A stretch of DNA of 64,000 nt from Gordonia amicalis NBRC 100051 = JCM 11271 (GTDB lineage Bacteria > Actinomycetota > Actinomycetes > Mycobacteriales > Mycobacteriaceae): contig NZ_BANS01000027.1 in the NCBI RefSeq assembly GCF_000332995.1, positions 1-64,000 on the forward strand. The letters are read 5' to 3'. Below the pieces are notes generated by a model that saw nothing but the letters and a program-made list of their open reading frames with translations, ran no database searches and had not been told where the DNA came from. Below, piece by piece: positions 8,150-16,133 of this stretch (the first letter of the stretch is position 1; every line of letters starts with the position of its first letter). The position numbers were made by a program, and so were the translations under genes.

Positions 8150-9463
8150 TCACAATGAGTTGTCTCCAGGATGGTCTGTCTGCACCAACCCGGCGAGAGC
8201 GCTTGCCAGATAGTCGTCTTCGGCCTCGTTGCCGGGCAGGTCGAGTGCGCGTCGGTAGGCGTCGGCCGCACCGTCATGGTCGTCCAGCTCTTCGAGCGTG
8301 AGCGCGCGTGCGACGTGGAACGGGCGATACCGGTCGAGAGCGGGGTTCGACGCCAGGCGGTCGAGCATCGCCAGTCCGCGCGTCGGACCGAACGCCCGGC
8401 CGACGGCGACGGCTCGTCCCACCCGCACAACCGGTCCCGGGTCGTGGGTTTCCAGCATGCGATACAGAACCGCGATCTGCGCCCAGTCGGTAGCGTCTGA
8501 GGTCGCCGCCTCGGCGTGGACCGCAGCGATTGCCGCCTGGACCGTGTACGCGCCCGCGCCCCGTTCTGCGGCAGCCGATTCCGCCAGCATCGTTCCTTCC
8601 TCGATGAGCCGTGCATCCCATCGGGTCCGGTCCTGGTCGGACAACGGAATCGGACGACCCGAAGGCTCCACCCGTGCCGGCCGCCGCGACTCGGTGAGCA
8701 ACAGCAGCGCGAGCAGCCCGGACGTCTCGGCGCGGGGGAGTAGGCCATGCAGAGTCCGCGCGAGCGAGATGGCCTCGACGGTGATGTCGTCGCGGATGTG
8801 CTCGCTGCCCGTGGACCGTGCGTAGCCTTCCGAATACGTCAGGTACACAACTCGTAAGACGCCACCGAGTCGTTCAGGTAGGTCATCGGGACGCGGCGGA
8901 TGGAAGGGGACACCGAGTGTTCTGATCCGGTTCTTCGCGCGCACCAGCCGTTGCTGTGCGGTGGGAACCGGGATCAGGAGTGCGTGCGCGACCTCGGGTG
9001 TGGTGAGACCGGCGACGAATCGCAACATGAGAGCGATCCGATCGTCGACCCGCAGCACCGGGTGGGTGTAGGCGAAGAACATGCCGAGGCGTTCGTCGGG
9101 TAGTGGCATCGGCACGGTGTCGGCCGGGTCACCGAAGTCGGCCGGAATGGGTGCGCGATCCGAATCGGTCTGCAGCTGCGCGAGTTTCCCGGCGAGCACG
9201 TTCTCCCGCCGCAAGGCGTCGAGCACCCGACGTTTGGCAGTCGTCGTCAGCCACGCCTCCGGCGACTCGGGGACGCCGGTCCGCGGCCAGGTCACCAACG
9301 CCTGTGCCAGAGCATCCTGCAAGGCGTCCTCGGCACGATCGAGGTCGCCGAATCTCTTGGTGAGAGTGGCGATGACGCGCGTGCGGACGTCGCGGTCGAC
9401 AGCGGCCACCGCTCGACGGGTCACGAACTCCGCGCCCGTCGAGCGGTCCGATGGTCCGGTCAC
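8150..9463 (-). CDS. ECF RNA polymerase sigma factor with C-terminal extension (ECF42 / DUF6596 type)
   Basis: A 437-residue sigma-70-family regulator. Sigma2 lies in about residues 10-90 (FGDLDRAEDALQDALAQAL, then WLTTTAKRRVLDALRR), and sigma4 in about 125-180 (MLRFVAGLTTPEVAHALLIP). A helical, TPR-like C-terminal part of about 240 residues (DUF6596) begins with RLGGVLRVVYLTYSEGY. This long extension and the adjacent DGPF/YCII gene define the ECF42 group, which lacks an anti-sigma factor; the extension is thought to mediate control. The start is GTG 9463, only 3 nt after the stop of the DGPF gene, so the two are co-transcribed. Target genes cannot be read from this window. Confidence 0.85.
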   Translation of the reverse strand: MTGPSDRSTGAEFVTRRAVAAVDRDVRTRVIATLTKRFGDLDRAEDALQDALAQALVTWPRTGVPESPEAWLTTTAKRRVLDALRRENVLAGKLAQLQTDSDRAPIPADFGDPADTVPMPLPDERLGMFFAYTHPVLRVDDRIALMLRFVAGLTTPEVAHALLIPVPTAQQRLVRAKNRIRTLGVPFHPPRPDDLPERLGGVLRVVYLTYSEGYARSTGSEHIRDDITVEAISLARTLHGLLPRAETSGLLALLLLTESRRPARVEPSGRPIPLSDQDRTRWDARLIEEGTMLAESAAAERGAGAYTVQAAIAAVHAEAATSDATDWAQIAVLYRMLETHDPGPVVRVGRAVAVGRAFGPTRGLAMLDRLASNPALDRYRPFHVARALTLEELDDHDGAADAYRRALDLPGNEAEDDYLASALAGLVQTDHPGDNSL

Positions 9464-9466
9464 GGC

Positions 9467-9811
9467 TCAGTACGGTGCGAGCGGCCGGATCTCCACGTGC
9501 CCTCCCGGCGCCGAACCAGGGCTTCGACGGGCCCAGTCGATCGCCTCATCGATGTCGGCGACGTCGATGACGTACACGCCGCCGACGAACTCGCGCACCT
9601 CGGCGAACGGACCGGACGATGCCACGACACGTTCGCCGCTCCCATCCGTGTGCACGACTGCGCGTTCGTCCTCGAGGGCGAACGAGCTGACCACGACGCC
9701 GGCCTTGGTGATCTCCTCGTCGAAGGCGAAGAACTCTTCGGGCGTGGCGCCGCCGTCCTCGCCGCACGCCGGGGCGTCGACATGTCCCATGAGCAGCAGT
9801 GCGTACTTCAT
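9467..9811 (-). CDS. YCII/DGPF-domain protein, partner of the ECF42 sigma factor
   Basis: A 114-residue small cytoplasmic protein of the YCII-related (DGPF) superfamily. It begins MKYALLLMGH and carries a PFAEVREFVGGVYVIDV core equivalent to the DGPF motif, with DIDEAIDWAR helical residues after it. The ATG at 9811 follows GGAGGAACG. It is the first gene of the pair with the sigma factor (3-nt gap). DGPF proteins are consistently encoded beside ECF42 sigma factors and are often part of their regulon. The enzymatic role is not established. Confidence 0.85.
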   Translation of the reverse strand: MKYALLLMGHVDAPACGEDGGATPEEFFAFDEEITKAGVVVSSFALEDERAVVHTDGSGERVVASSGPFAEVREFVGGVYVIDVADIDEAIDWARRSPGSAPGGHVEIRPLAPY

Positions 9812-9937
9812 CGTTCCTCCAGTCATCTGCCGCCGGACCGGAGTGGCCCGACACCATGGTGACGTACGGATGACTCGGATATCGACAGCCGCAGACAACT
9901 GGTTATCCCGACGGACTGGCTCCCGACGCGGTGACCT

Positions 9938-9977
9938 GTGAAACGAAAAGTGGGAGGTCCGAAAACGGACCTCCCAC
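9938..9977 (-). terminator. intrinsic terminator of tRNA-His
   Basis: A perfect 12-bp stem (9950-9961/9966-9977) closes an AAAA loop, and on the minus strand it is followed by TTTTCGTTTCAC. It lies directly after the 3' end of the tRNA. Confidence 0.85.
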
Positions 9978-9984
9978 TCGTCGG

Positions 9985-10058
9985 GGTGGATGACGGGACT
10001 CGAACCCGCGACAGCCAGGATCACAACCTGGTGCTCTACCAACTGAACTACATCCACC
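9985..10058 (-). tRNA. tRNA-His (anticodon GTG)
   Basis: The reverse strand folds as a cloverleaf: acceptor stem GTGGATG/CATCCAC, D-arm with AGTTGGTAGAGC, anticodon stem CCAGG/CCTGG around TTGTGAT (anticodon GTG), and T-arm GCGGGTTCGAGTCCCGT. Position 10058 supplies the extra G-1 that pairs with C73, a tRNA-His identity element. CCA is not fully encoded. A U-rich terminator follows at once. Confidence 0.95.
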
Positions 10059-10158
10059 ATCGGCGCCGGAAACCTGGGCTTTCACCCGGGCCTCAGAGCC
10101 AAGAACACTCTAGCGGGTCGATGCCTCAGAACTCCAATCGGTTTTCTGACCTGGGCTT

Positions 10159-10758
10159 TCAGGTGGGCCCGAGGTCCTTGACGATGTTCGCCAACGCGTC
10201 GACGTCGGGGCCGGGCGTCGGCACGAACGCCGCCGCGCGGTAGTAACGGAGCTCGCGGATCGACTCGCGGATGTCGGCGAGTGCGCGGTGGGCGAGGCCC
10301 TTCTCGGGCTGGCCGAAGTACACGCGCGGGTACCAGCGGCGGCACAGTTCCTTGATGGAACTGACGTCGACCATCCGATAGTGCAGGTAGGCGTCGAGTT
10401 CGGGCATGTCGCGGGCGATGAAACCGCGGTCGGTGGCGATCGAGTTGCCGGCCAGCGGGACGGCTCCGGGCGTCGTCACGTGTTTGCGGATGTAGTCGAG
10501 GACCATCTTCTCGGCCTCGGCGAGAGTGACGGTGGACTTGCGTACCTCGTCGGTGAGGCCGGAGTCCGCATGCATCTTGGTCACGACGTCGGGCATCGAC
10601 GCGAGAGCCTCGTCGTCGGCGTGGATGACGACGTCGACGCCGTCACCCAGGATGTTGAGGTCACCGTCGGTGACCAGGGCCGCGATCTCGATCAGCTTGT
10701 CCGATTCGAGTCGGAGGCCGGTCATCTCGCAATCTATCCACACCAGTTTGTCCTGCAC
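10159..10758 (-). CDS. orn: oligoribonuclease
   Basis: A 199-residue 3'-5' exoribonuclease of the DEDDh class that degrades RNA dinucleotides such as pGpG and finishes mRNA turnover. The acidic residues are visible: Asp9 and Glu11 in WIDCEMTGL, Asp110 in IATDRGF, His157 and Asp162 in [17 protein letters not shown]. Length fits the family. The start is GTG 10758; TAAGGT on the minus strand lies 6 nt upstream, so the transcript is probably leaderless. It is divergent from the HerA-like gene, as Rv2511 is from Rv2510c in M. tuberculosis. Confidence 0.95.
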   Translation of the reverse strand: MQDKLVWIDCEMTGLRLESDKLIEIAALVTDGDLNILGDGVDVVIHADDEALASMPDVVTKMHADSGLTDEVRKSTVTLAEAEKMVLDYIRKHVTTPGAVPLAGNSIATDRGFIARDMPELDAYLHYRMVDVSSIKELCRRWYPRVYFGQPEKGLAHRALADIRESIRELRYYRAAAFVPTPGPDVDALANIVKDLGPT

Positions 10759-10837
10759 CCGACAACCTTAGCCAACCGTCACGACAAGCCCGCGTGAGAC
10801 GCGGAACAGCGAACCGACCCGGGCTATCGTGTCCCTC
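10759..10837. promoter_or_regulatory. divergent leaderless promoters of orn and the HerA-like gene
   Basis: This 79-bp gap holds one -10-like TANNNT element per direction: TAAGGT on the minus strand (10765-10770), 6 nt from the GTG of orn, and TATCGT on the plus strand (10825-10830), 7 nt from GTG 10838. In actinobacteria this spacing puts the transcription start on the first base of the start codon. Confidence 0.5.
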
Positions 10838-12427
10838 GTGACCGAAGCCCTCAGCCCTGCTCAGACGATCGCCGCCGGCTACGCCTTCACCTCGACCGCG
10901 CTCGAACTGGGGACGGTGTCGGTGGACGGTCAGGTCGATCCCACCGCCTCGGTCCGCATCCCGCTCGCGATGATGAACCGGCACGGCCTGGTCGCCGGGG
11001 CCACGGGTACCGGCAAGACGAAAACGCTGCAGTTGCTGGCCGAACAGCTCTCCGCCAACGGGGTGCCCGTGGTGATGGCCGACATCAAGGGCGACCTGTC
11101 GGGACTGAGTCGCGAGGGCGTCAGCAGCGACAAGATCGTCGAACGCGCACAGCAGACCGGCGATGCCTGGCGGCCGGCCTCCCATCCGGTGGAATTCGTC
11201 TCGCTCGGGTCCACCGGCATCGGTGTGCCCATCCGGGCGACGATCACGTCGTTCGGTCCGATCCTGCTCTCGAAGGTGTTGGGACTCAACGACACCCAGG
11301 AGTCCACTCTCGGGCTCATCTTCCATTGGGCGGACAAGAAGGGCCTGCCGCTGCTCGACCTGAAGGATCTGCGGTCGGTCATCGCCTTCCTCACCGGCGA
11401 CGAGGGCAAGGCGGAGCTGAAGAACATCGGCGGGGTCTCCCGCCAGACCGCGGGCGTGATCCTGCGTGCGCTCACCAATCTCGAGGCCGACGGCGGCGAC
11501 ACCTTCTTCGGTGAGCCCGAGGTGGAACCCGCCGACCTGATCCGGCTCGCGGCCGACGGCCGCGGCATCATCACGCTTTTCGAACTCGGTGCGCAGGCCG
11601 CCCGTCCGGCGCTCTTCTCGACGTTTCTCATGTGGATTCTGGCCGACCTCTTCGAGTTCCTGCCGGAGGTCGGCGACCTCGACAAGCCGAAGCTGGTCTT
11701 CATCTTCGACGAGTCGCATCTGCTGTTCGACGACGCGTCCAAGGCGTTCGACGACCAGGTCGTGCAGACGGTGAAGCTGATCCGTTCGAAGGGCGTGGGC
11801 GTGTTCTTCTGCTCTCAGCTGCCCACCGACATCCCCAACGAGGTGCTCTCGCAGCTCGGCGCCCGTATCCAGCATGCGTTGCGCGCCTTCACCCCTGACG
11901 ATCAGAAGGCGCTGAGGAAGACGGTCAAGACCTATCCGGTGTCGGAGATCTACCAGCTCGAGCAGGTCCTCACGTCGCTGGGTACGGGCGAGGCCGTGGT
12001 GACGGTGTTGTCGGAGAAGGGTGCGCCGACGCCGGTCGCGTGGACGGTGGTGCGCCCGCCGCGTTCGTCGATGGATGCCATCGGGGCGGAGGCGATCACG
12101 GCTGCGGCCACGACGAGTCCGTTGTACGCCAAGTACGGGCAGTCGATAGATCGCGAGTCGGCCTACGAGATGCTCGCCGCGAACACCCTGTCACCCGGGG
12201 AGTCCGCCGACGCGCCGGCCCCCGTGCCGGTACCGTCACCCGCCCCTGCACCGAAACGGGCTCCGGCACCGACACAGGCACCGAAGCCGGCACCCGAGGA
12301 GCCGGACATCATCACCGAGGTGCTGACCAGCAAGCCGGTCCAGAGCTTCCTCCGTTCGGCGGCCAGTGCCGCGGGACGCGAGTTCAGTCGCGCGATCTTC
12401 GGTACGGGTCGACGTCGCCGGCGGTGA
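10838..12427 (+). CDS. HerA-like ATPase (DUF853 family)
   Basis: A 529-residue P-loop ATPase of the HerA/FtsK clade. Walker A is GATGTGKT (54-61); Walker B is KLVFIFDESHLLF with Asp291-Glu292. An arginine-finger-type region PTDIPNEVLSQLGARIQHAL follows. A Pro/Ala linker (about residues 445-490) leads to a basic end, GTGRRRRR. It corresponds by sequence and position to Rv2510c and to E. coli YjgR. The role is unknown; HerA relatives translocate DNA. I prefer GTG 10838 over GTG 10829 because TATCGT lies 7 nt upstream, the arrangement of a leaderless mRNA. Confidence 0.85.
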   Translation: MTEALSPAQTIAAGYAFTSTALELGTVSVDGQVDPTASVRIPLAMMNRHGLVAGATGTGKTKTLQLLAEQLSANGVPVVMADIKGDLSGLSREGVSSDKIVERAQQTGDAWRPASHPVEFVSLGSTGIGVPIRATITSFGPILLSKVLGLNDTQESTLGLIFHWADKKGLPLLDLKDLRSVIAFLTGDEGKAELKNIGGVSRQTAGVILRALTNLEADGGDTFFGEPEVEPADLIRLAADGRGIITLFELGAQAARPALFSTFLMWILADLFEFLPEVGDLDKPKLVFIFDESHLLFDDASKAFDDQVVQTVKLIRSKGVGVFFCSQLPTDIPNEVLSQLGARIQHALRAFTPDDQKALRKTVKTYPVSEIYQLEQVLTSLGTGEAVVTVLSEKGAPTPVAWTVVRPPRSSMDAIGAEAITAAATTSPLYAKYGQSIDRESAYEMLAANTLSPGESADAPAPVPVPSPAPAPKRAPAPTQAPKPAPEEPDIITEVLTSKPVQSFLRSAASAAGREFSRAIFGTGRRRRR

Positions 12428-12436
12428 GGAGTCTCG

Positions 12437-13243
12437 CTACTCGGCGCTGAACTTCCGGTAGAAACCGCCGACGATGGGCGCGACCACGGCGCGCGGGGTG
12501 TACCCACCGGCGACCGACATCGCCTTGGACAGCGTTCCCGGCACGACACGCATCTTGTTGTGCGCCAACGCGTCCAGGCTCATCTCCGCGACCTTGGCCG
12601 ACGAGTGCCAGAGGAAATCGGGGACGACCTTGTCCACGATCGACGCCTCGTCGGGCGACGGGGTGTGAGTCCGGACGGGTCCTGGCGCGAGAAGCGTGAC
12701 GTGGACGCCCTGCGCGGAGACCTCGCCGCGCAACGACTCGCTGAAGGTGTTCACGAAGGCCTTCGACGCCGCATAGGTGGCGTTGTTGGGGATCGGCATG
12801 TTGCCGGCTGCCGAGCCCACCATGAGAATGCCGCCGGAACCGCGCTTGACCATTTGGGGGAGCACCGCGAGGGTCAGGTCGTGAACGGCGTTGACGTTCA
12901 GCAGGACCTGGGCCCGTTCGTATTCGGCGTCGAGGTCGGCGACGGGGCCGAAGGTGGCGATGCCGGCGTTGTTGCACAGGATCGAGATCTCGCGGCCGGC
13001 GAATTCCGCGGCGAGGACCGCGACATTGGTGGGGTCGGACAGATCGACGGCGCGGACCTCGACGGCCACCTGATGCGCTGTGCGCAGCTCGCCGGCGAGT
13101 TCTTCGAGGAGGTCGCCGCGACGGGCGACGAGGATGACCGAATGGCCGCGGGCGGCCAGTGCCCGGGCGAGCTCGCGGCCGATGCCCGACGAGGCTCCGG
13201 TGACGACGGCGCGGGCGTTTGCTGAAGGCGGCGGTACCGGCAT
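12437..13243 (-). CDS. cmrA: mycolate reductase (short-chain dehydrogenase)
   Basis: A 268-residue NADPH-type short-chain dehydrogenase, the same length as M. tuberculosis CmrA (Rv2509), which it matches by order and sequence features. Motifs: TGASSGIG (15-22), NNAG (91-94), Ser144, and Tyr157-x3-Lys161. The stretch APGPVRTHTP and the C-terminal ARAIVAPIVGGFY-like end (here PRAVVAPIVGGFYRKF) are typical of the group. CmrA reduces the 3-oxo-mycolate made by Pks13 to mature mycolic acid at the cytoplasmic membrane. Presence here supports a mycolate-bearing envelope. ATG 13243 gives the family N-terminus (MPVPPPSANARAVVTG); the frame is open 16 codons further up without support. Confidence 0.88.
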   Translation of the reverse strand: MPVPPPSANARAVVTGASSGIGRELARALAARGHSVILVARRGDLLEELAGELRTAHQVAVEVRAVDLSDPTNVAVLAAEFAGREISILCNNAGIATFGPVADLDAEYERAQVLLNVNAVHDLTLAVLPQMVKRGSGGILMVGSAAGNMPIPNNATYAASKAFVNTFSESLRGEVSAQGVHVTLLAPGPVRTHTPSPDEASIVDKVVPDFLWHSSAKVAEMSLDALAHNKMRVVPGTLSKAMSVAGGYTPRAVVAPIVGGFYRKFSAE

Positions 13244-13257
13244 GGGGCAATCGTAGC

Positions 13258-13298
13258 CGTCGCTGTGCTCCGGCCCGGAAAGCCGGAGCACAGCGACG
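13258..13298 (-). terminator. strong hairpin terminator after fadH
   Basis: Perfect 17-bp arms (13258-13274/13282-13298) with a 7-nt loop, located 17 nt downstream of the fadH stop and just upstream of cmrA. It should separate the two same-strand genes. Confidence 0.75.
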
Positions 13299-13314
13299 TC
13301 GATGTCGTGCGAGG

Positions 13315-15378
13315 TCAGTCGATACCGGCGGCGACCTCGGTGCCCTGCCGGATCGCGCGCTTGGCGTCGAGCTCGCCCGCGTAGTCGGCCCCGCCGATCA
13401 CATGGGTCGTGACCCCGGCGAGGGTCAGCGGATCGATGAGCTCGCGCACCGATTCCTGGCCGGCGCAGATCACCACGTTGTCGACCTCGAGGACCCGGGT
13501 CTCCTTCACGTTGCCCTCGTCGTCGCGGAAGCTGAGGTGTAGTCCCTGGTCGTCGAGCTTGTCGTAGGTTGCGCCGCTGATCTGCTCGACGCCCTTCATC
13601 TTCATCGTGGCGCGGTGCACCCAGCCGGTCGTCTTGCCGAGCGTCTTGCCCTGCTTACCGGACTTGCGCTGCACCATGTAGACCTGACGCACGGCGGGCA
13701 GGGGACGGGGCTTGGTGACGAAACCGGGCTTCTCCGGATCGTCGGTGACGCCCCATTCCTGTTCCCATTCCTTCAGATTCAGCGTCGGCGACTCGTCGGT
13801 GGTGAGGAATTCGCTGACGTCGAAGCCGATACCGCCGGCACCGATGACGGCGACGCGCTTGCCGATCTCGCGGTGGCCGAGCACGGCGTCGGCGTAGGAC
13901 ATCGCCATGGGGTGGTCGACGCCGGGGAAGTTCGGGATACGCGGCACGACGCCGGTGGCGACGATGACGTCGTCGAATTTCTCGGCGATGATCGTGTCCG
14001 CGTCGACCCGGGTGTTGAGTCGGACGTCGACGCCGAGGACCTCGAGTTTGCGGGTGAAGTAGCGGATCGTCTCGTTGAACTCCTCCTTGCCCGGGATGCG
14101 GGCGGCGATGGAGAACTGGCCGCCGATGGACTTGCCGCCCTCGAAGAGAGTCACCTTGTGGCCGCGTTCGGCGCTCGCCACGGCGGCCGACAGGCCGGCC
14201 GGTCCGGCGCCGACGACGGCCACCCGCTTGGCCTTGCGGGTCGGGCTGAGGATCAGCGTGGTCTCACGCCCGGCGCGCGGATTGACCAGGCACGACACCT
14301 TCTTGCCGACGAAGGCGTGGTCGAGGCAGGCCTGGTTGCAGCCGATGCAGGTGTTGATCTCGTCGGCGCGTCCCTCGCGGGCCTTGTTCGCCAGATGCGG
14401 GTCGGCGAGGAACGGGCGGGCCATCTGGATGGCGTCGACGCGGCCGTTGCCGAGGATCTCCTCGGCGAACTCTGCGGTGTTGATGCGGTTGGCGGCGATC
14501 AGCGGGATGGACACCTCGTCGCGGAGACGCTCGGTGAACTTCACGAATGCGCCACGCGGGACCGAGGTCACGATGGTGGGGACCTGTGCCTCGTGCCAGC
14601 CGATGTCGGTGTTGATCGCGTCGACGCCGAACTCCTCGGCCTTGCGTGCCATGAGGGCGATCTCGTCCCAGGTCTGTCCCTTGCGGATCAGGTCGGCGAC
14701 GGACTGGCGCAGGATGATCGGGAAGTCGCGGGGAACCTGACGCCGGATCTCCTTGATGACCTCGACCAGGAAGCGCTGCCGGTTCTCGGTGTTGCCGCCC
14801 CACTTGTCGGTGCGGTCATTGGTGTGGGGGCAGAGGAACTGGTTGATCAGGTAGCCCTCGCCGCCCATGATCTCGATCGCGTCGTATCCGGCCTTGCGCG
14901 CCAGCTTCGCCGACTGGCCGAAGGACTTGATCACATGCCGAATGATCGGCTCGGTCATGCGCAGGTGCTTGAACGGGTGGATCGGCGAGGGCTCCTTGCC
15001 CGGCGCGACCTTGAAAGGGGTGTACCCGTAGCGTCCGGCGTGGATGAGCTGCATGGCGATCTTGCCGCCCTCGTCGTGCACCGCCTTGGTGACGCGCTGG
15101 TGACGCTTCCAGTCGACGACGTTGGTCATCTTGCCGCCGGCGAAGGCGAGCAGACCGGTGCGGCTGGTGCCGAAACCGCCGGTGATGATCAGTCCCGCAC
15201 CACCTTTGGCGCGCTCGGCGAAATAGGCGGCCAGTTTGTCGGTGTCCCAGAGCCGATCCTCGAGACCGGTGTGCATCGACCCCATCACGAGACGGTTCTC
15301 GATGGTCATGCCGCCGATCTGGAGCGGGGTGAACAGATGCGGATAATGCGGATTGGGTTGTGCCGTGTGGGCTGACAT
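13315..15378 (-). CDS. fadH: NADPH 2,4-dienoyl-CoA reductase
   Basis: A 687-residue flavo-iron-sulfur enzyme that reduces 2,4-dienoyl-CoA in the beta-oxidation of polyunsaturated fatty acids. The N-terminal TIM barrel of the old-yellow-enzyme type (about 1-330; LFTPLQIGGMTIENRLVMGSM, MQLIHAGRYG, CPHTNDRTDKWGG) is followed by the Cys cluster CIGCNQACLD and the later Cys of SCLVNP (about 340-360) for a 4Fe-4S centre. A Rossmann domain (VAVVGAGPAGLSAA, about 385) and an NADP-binding region (RVAVIGAGGIGFD) complete it. ATG 15378 begins the family sequence after GAAAGGTCG. A PadR regulator 79 nt upstream is in the same orientation, so the pair is probably co-regulated. Confidence 0.92.
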   Translation of the reverse strand: MSAHTAQPNPHYPHLFTPLQIGGMTIENRLVMGSMHTGLEDRLWDTDKLAAYFAERAKGGAGLIITGGFGTSRTGLLAFAGGKMTNVVDWKRHQRVTKAVHDEGGKIAMQLIHAGRYGYTPFKVAPGKEPSPIHPFKHLRMTEPIIRHVIKSFGQSAKLARKAGYDAIEIMGGEGYLINQFLCPHTNDRTDKWGGNTENRQRFLVEVIKEIRRQVPRDFPIILRQSVADLIRKGQTWDEIALMARKAEEFGVDAINTDIGWHEAQVPTIVTSVPRGAFVKFTERLRDEVSIPLIAANRINTAEFAEEILGNGRVDAIQMARPFLADPHLANKAREGRADEINTCIGCNQACLDHAFVGKKVSCLVNPRAGRETTLILSPTRKAKRVAVVGAGPAGLSAAVASAERGHKVTLFEGGKSIGGQFSIAARIPGKEEFNETIRYFTRKLEVLGVDVRLNTRVDADTIIAEKFDDVIVATGVVPRIPNFPGVDHPMAMSYADAVLGHREIGKRVAVIGAGGIGFDVSEFLTTDESPTLNLKEWEQEWGVTDDPEKPGFVTKPRPLPAVRQVYMVQRKSGKQGKTLGKTTGWVHRATMKMKGVEQISGATYDKLDDQGLHLSFRDDEGNVKETRVLEVDNVVICAGQESVRELIDPLTLAGVTTHVIGGADYAGELDAKRAIRQGTEVAAGID

Positions 15379-15457
15379 GGCGCGACCTTTCATCTCGGTG
15401 TCGTCGTATCGCTTCGGGTGGGTGTTGCTTTCGTGCAGTTGCCGTCGGGTGACGTGA

Positions 15458-16006
15458 TCACCTGCCGGCGAGTTCGCGTTCGAGTGCGGGGATGACCTCG
15501 TCACACCACTCGATGTAGCTCTCCTCCTGGCGGATGCCGCCGCGCAAGACGAGGTACCGGTGCAGCTTGCGGCCCGTGAGGGTATCGGGCTCGGGGTAGT
15601 AGTCCGCCTGGAAACCCTTGTACAGCTTCAGCAGCGCGAGGTGTTCGTCGCGGTGTGCCTTGAACTCGCCGATGATGGCGGCGAGGTCGCCGAACTCCGC
15701 GGCGCGAAGCTTCACGCCGATGTCGCTGCGCAACGGTTGCCGGGGAGTGGGACTCATCGCCCACTGCGCCAACGCATCCCGGCCGGCGTCGGAGATGGTG
15801 TAGACCTTCTTGTCCGGACGGCCGTCCTGGCTGATCGACTCGACGCTGACCAGTCCGTCGTCGAGGAGCTTTTTGAGCGTCCGGTAGATCTGCTGGTGGG
15901 TGGCCGACCAGAAGTAGCCGATGGACCGGTCGAATTGCTGACCGATCTCGTAACCCGTGCCGGGCCGCTCAGCCAGCGACACGAGGATCGCATGTTCGAG
16001 CGCCAT
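15458..16006 (-). CDS. PadR-family transcriptional regulator
   Basis: A 182-residue regulator. The winged helix-turn-helix (about 1-80) has the PadR signatures LVSLAERPGTGYEI and HQQIYRTLKKLLDDGLV, and the C-terminal helical part (about 95-175) is the Vir_act_alpha_C type for dimerisation. It is upstream of fadH on the same strand (79-nt gap), and a long palindrome lies just before its own start. Autorepression and control of fadH by an acyl or phenolic ligand is a reasonable inference; the ligand is unknown. Confidence 0.9.
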   Translation of the reverse strand: MALEHAILVSLAERPGTGYEIGQQFDRSIGYFWSATHQQIYRTLKKLLDDGLVSVESISQDGRPDKKVYTISDAGRDALAQWAMSPTPRQPLRSDIGVKLRAAEFGDLAAIIGEFKAHRDEHLALLKLYKGFQADYYPEPDTLTGRKLHRYLVLRGGIRQEESYIEWCDEVIPALERELAGR

Positions 16007-16035
16007 GTGGGCACGCTAACACTGCAACAGTGCAC

Positions 16036-16069
16036 TATGCAACAAGGTGTATATGAGTCTTGTTGCATA
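16036..16069. promoter_or_regulatory. palindromic operator between padR and the NCS2 permease gene
   Basis: TATGCAACAAG (16036-16046) and CTTGTTGCATA (16059-16069) are perfect 11-bp arms with a 12-nt spacer. A third TGCAAC copy lies nearby within CACTG-caa-CAGTG (16020-16032). The site is 30-63 nt upstream of padR and within 100 nt of the divergent permease. PadR operators are typically ATGT/ACAT-type dyads of this size. Confidence 0.7.
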
Positions 16070-16133
16070 TGCGCGGGGGGCGTGGCCGGGGTGAGGAGAG
16101 CGGGCGAGCCGTGAGTACCGCAAACTATTGCGC

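Noticed and set aside
13615..15375. A 586-codon open frame on the plus strand
   Set aside because: Antisense to fadH, which has all its domain motifs; no ribosome site or family resemblance.
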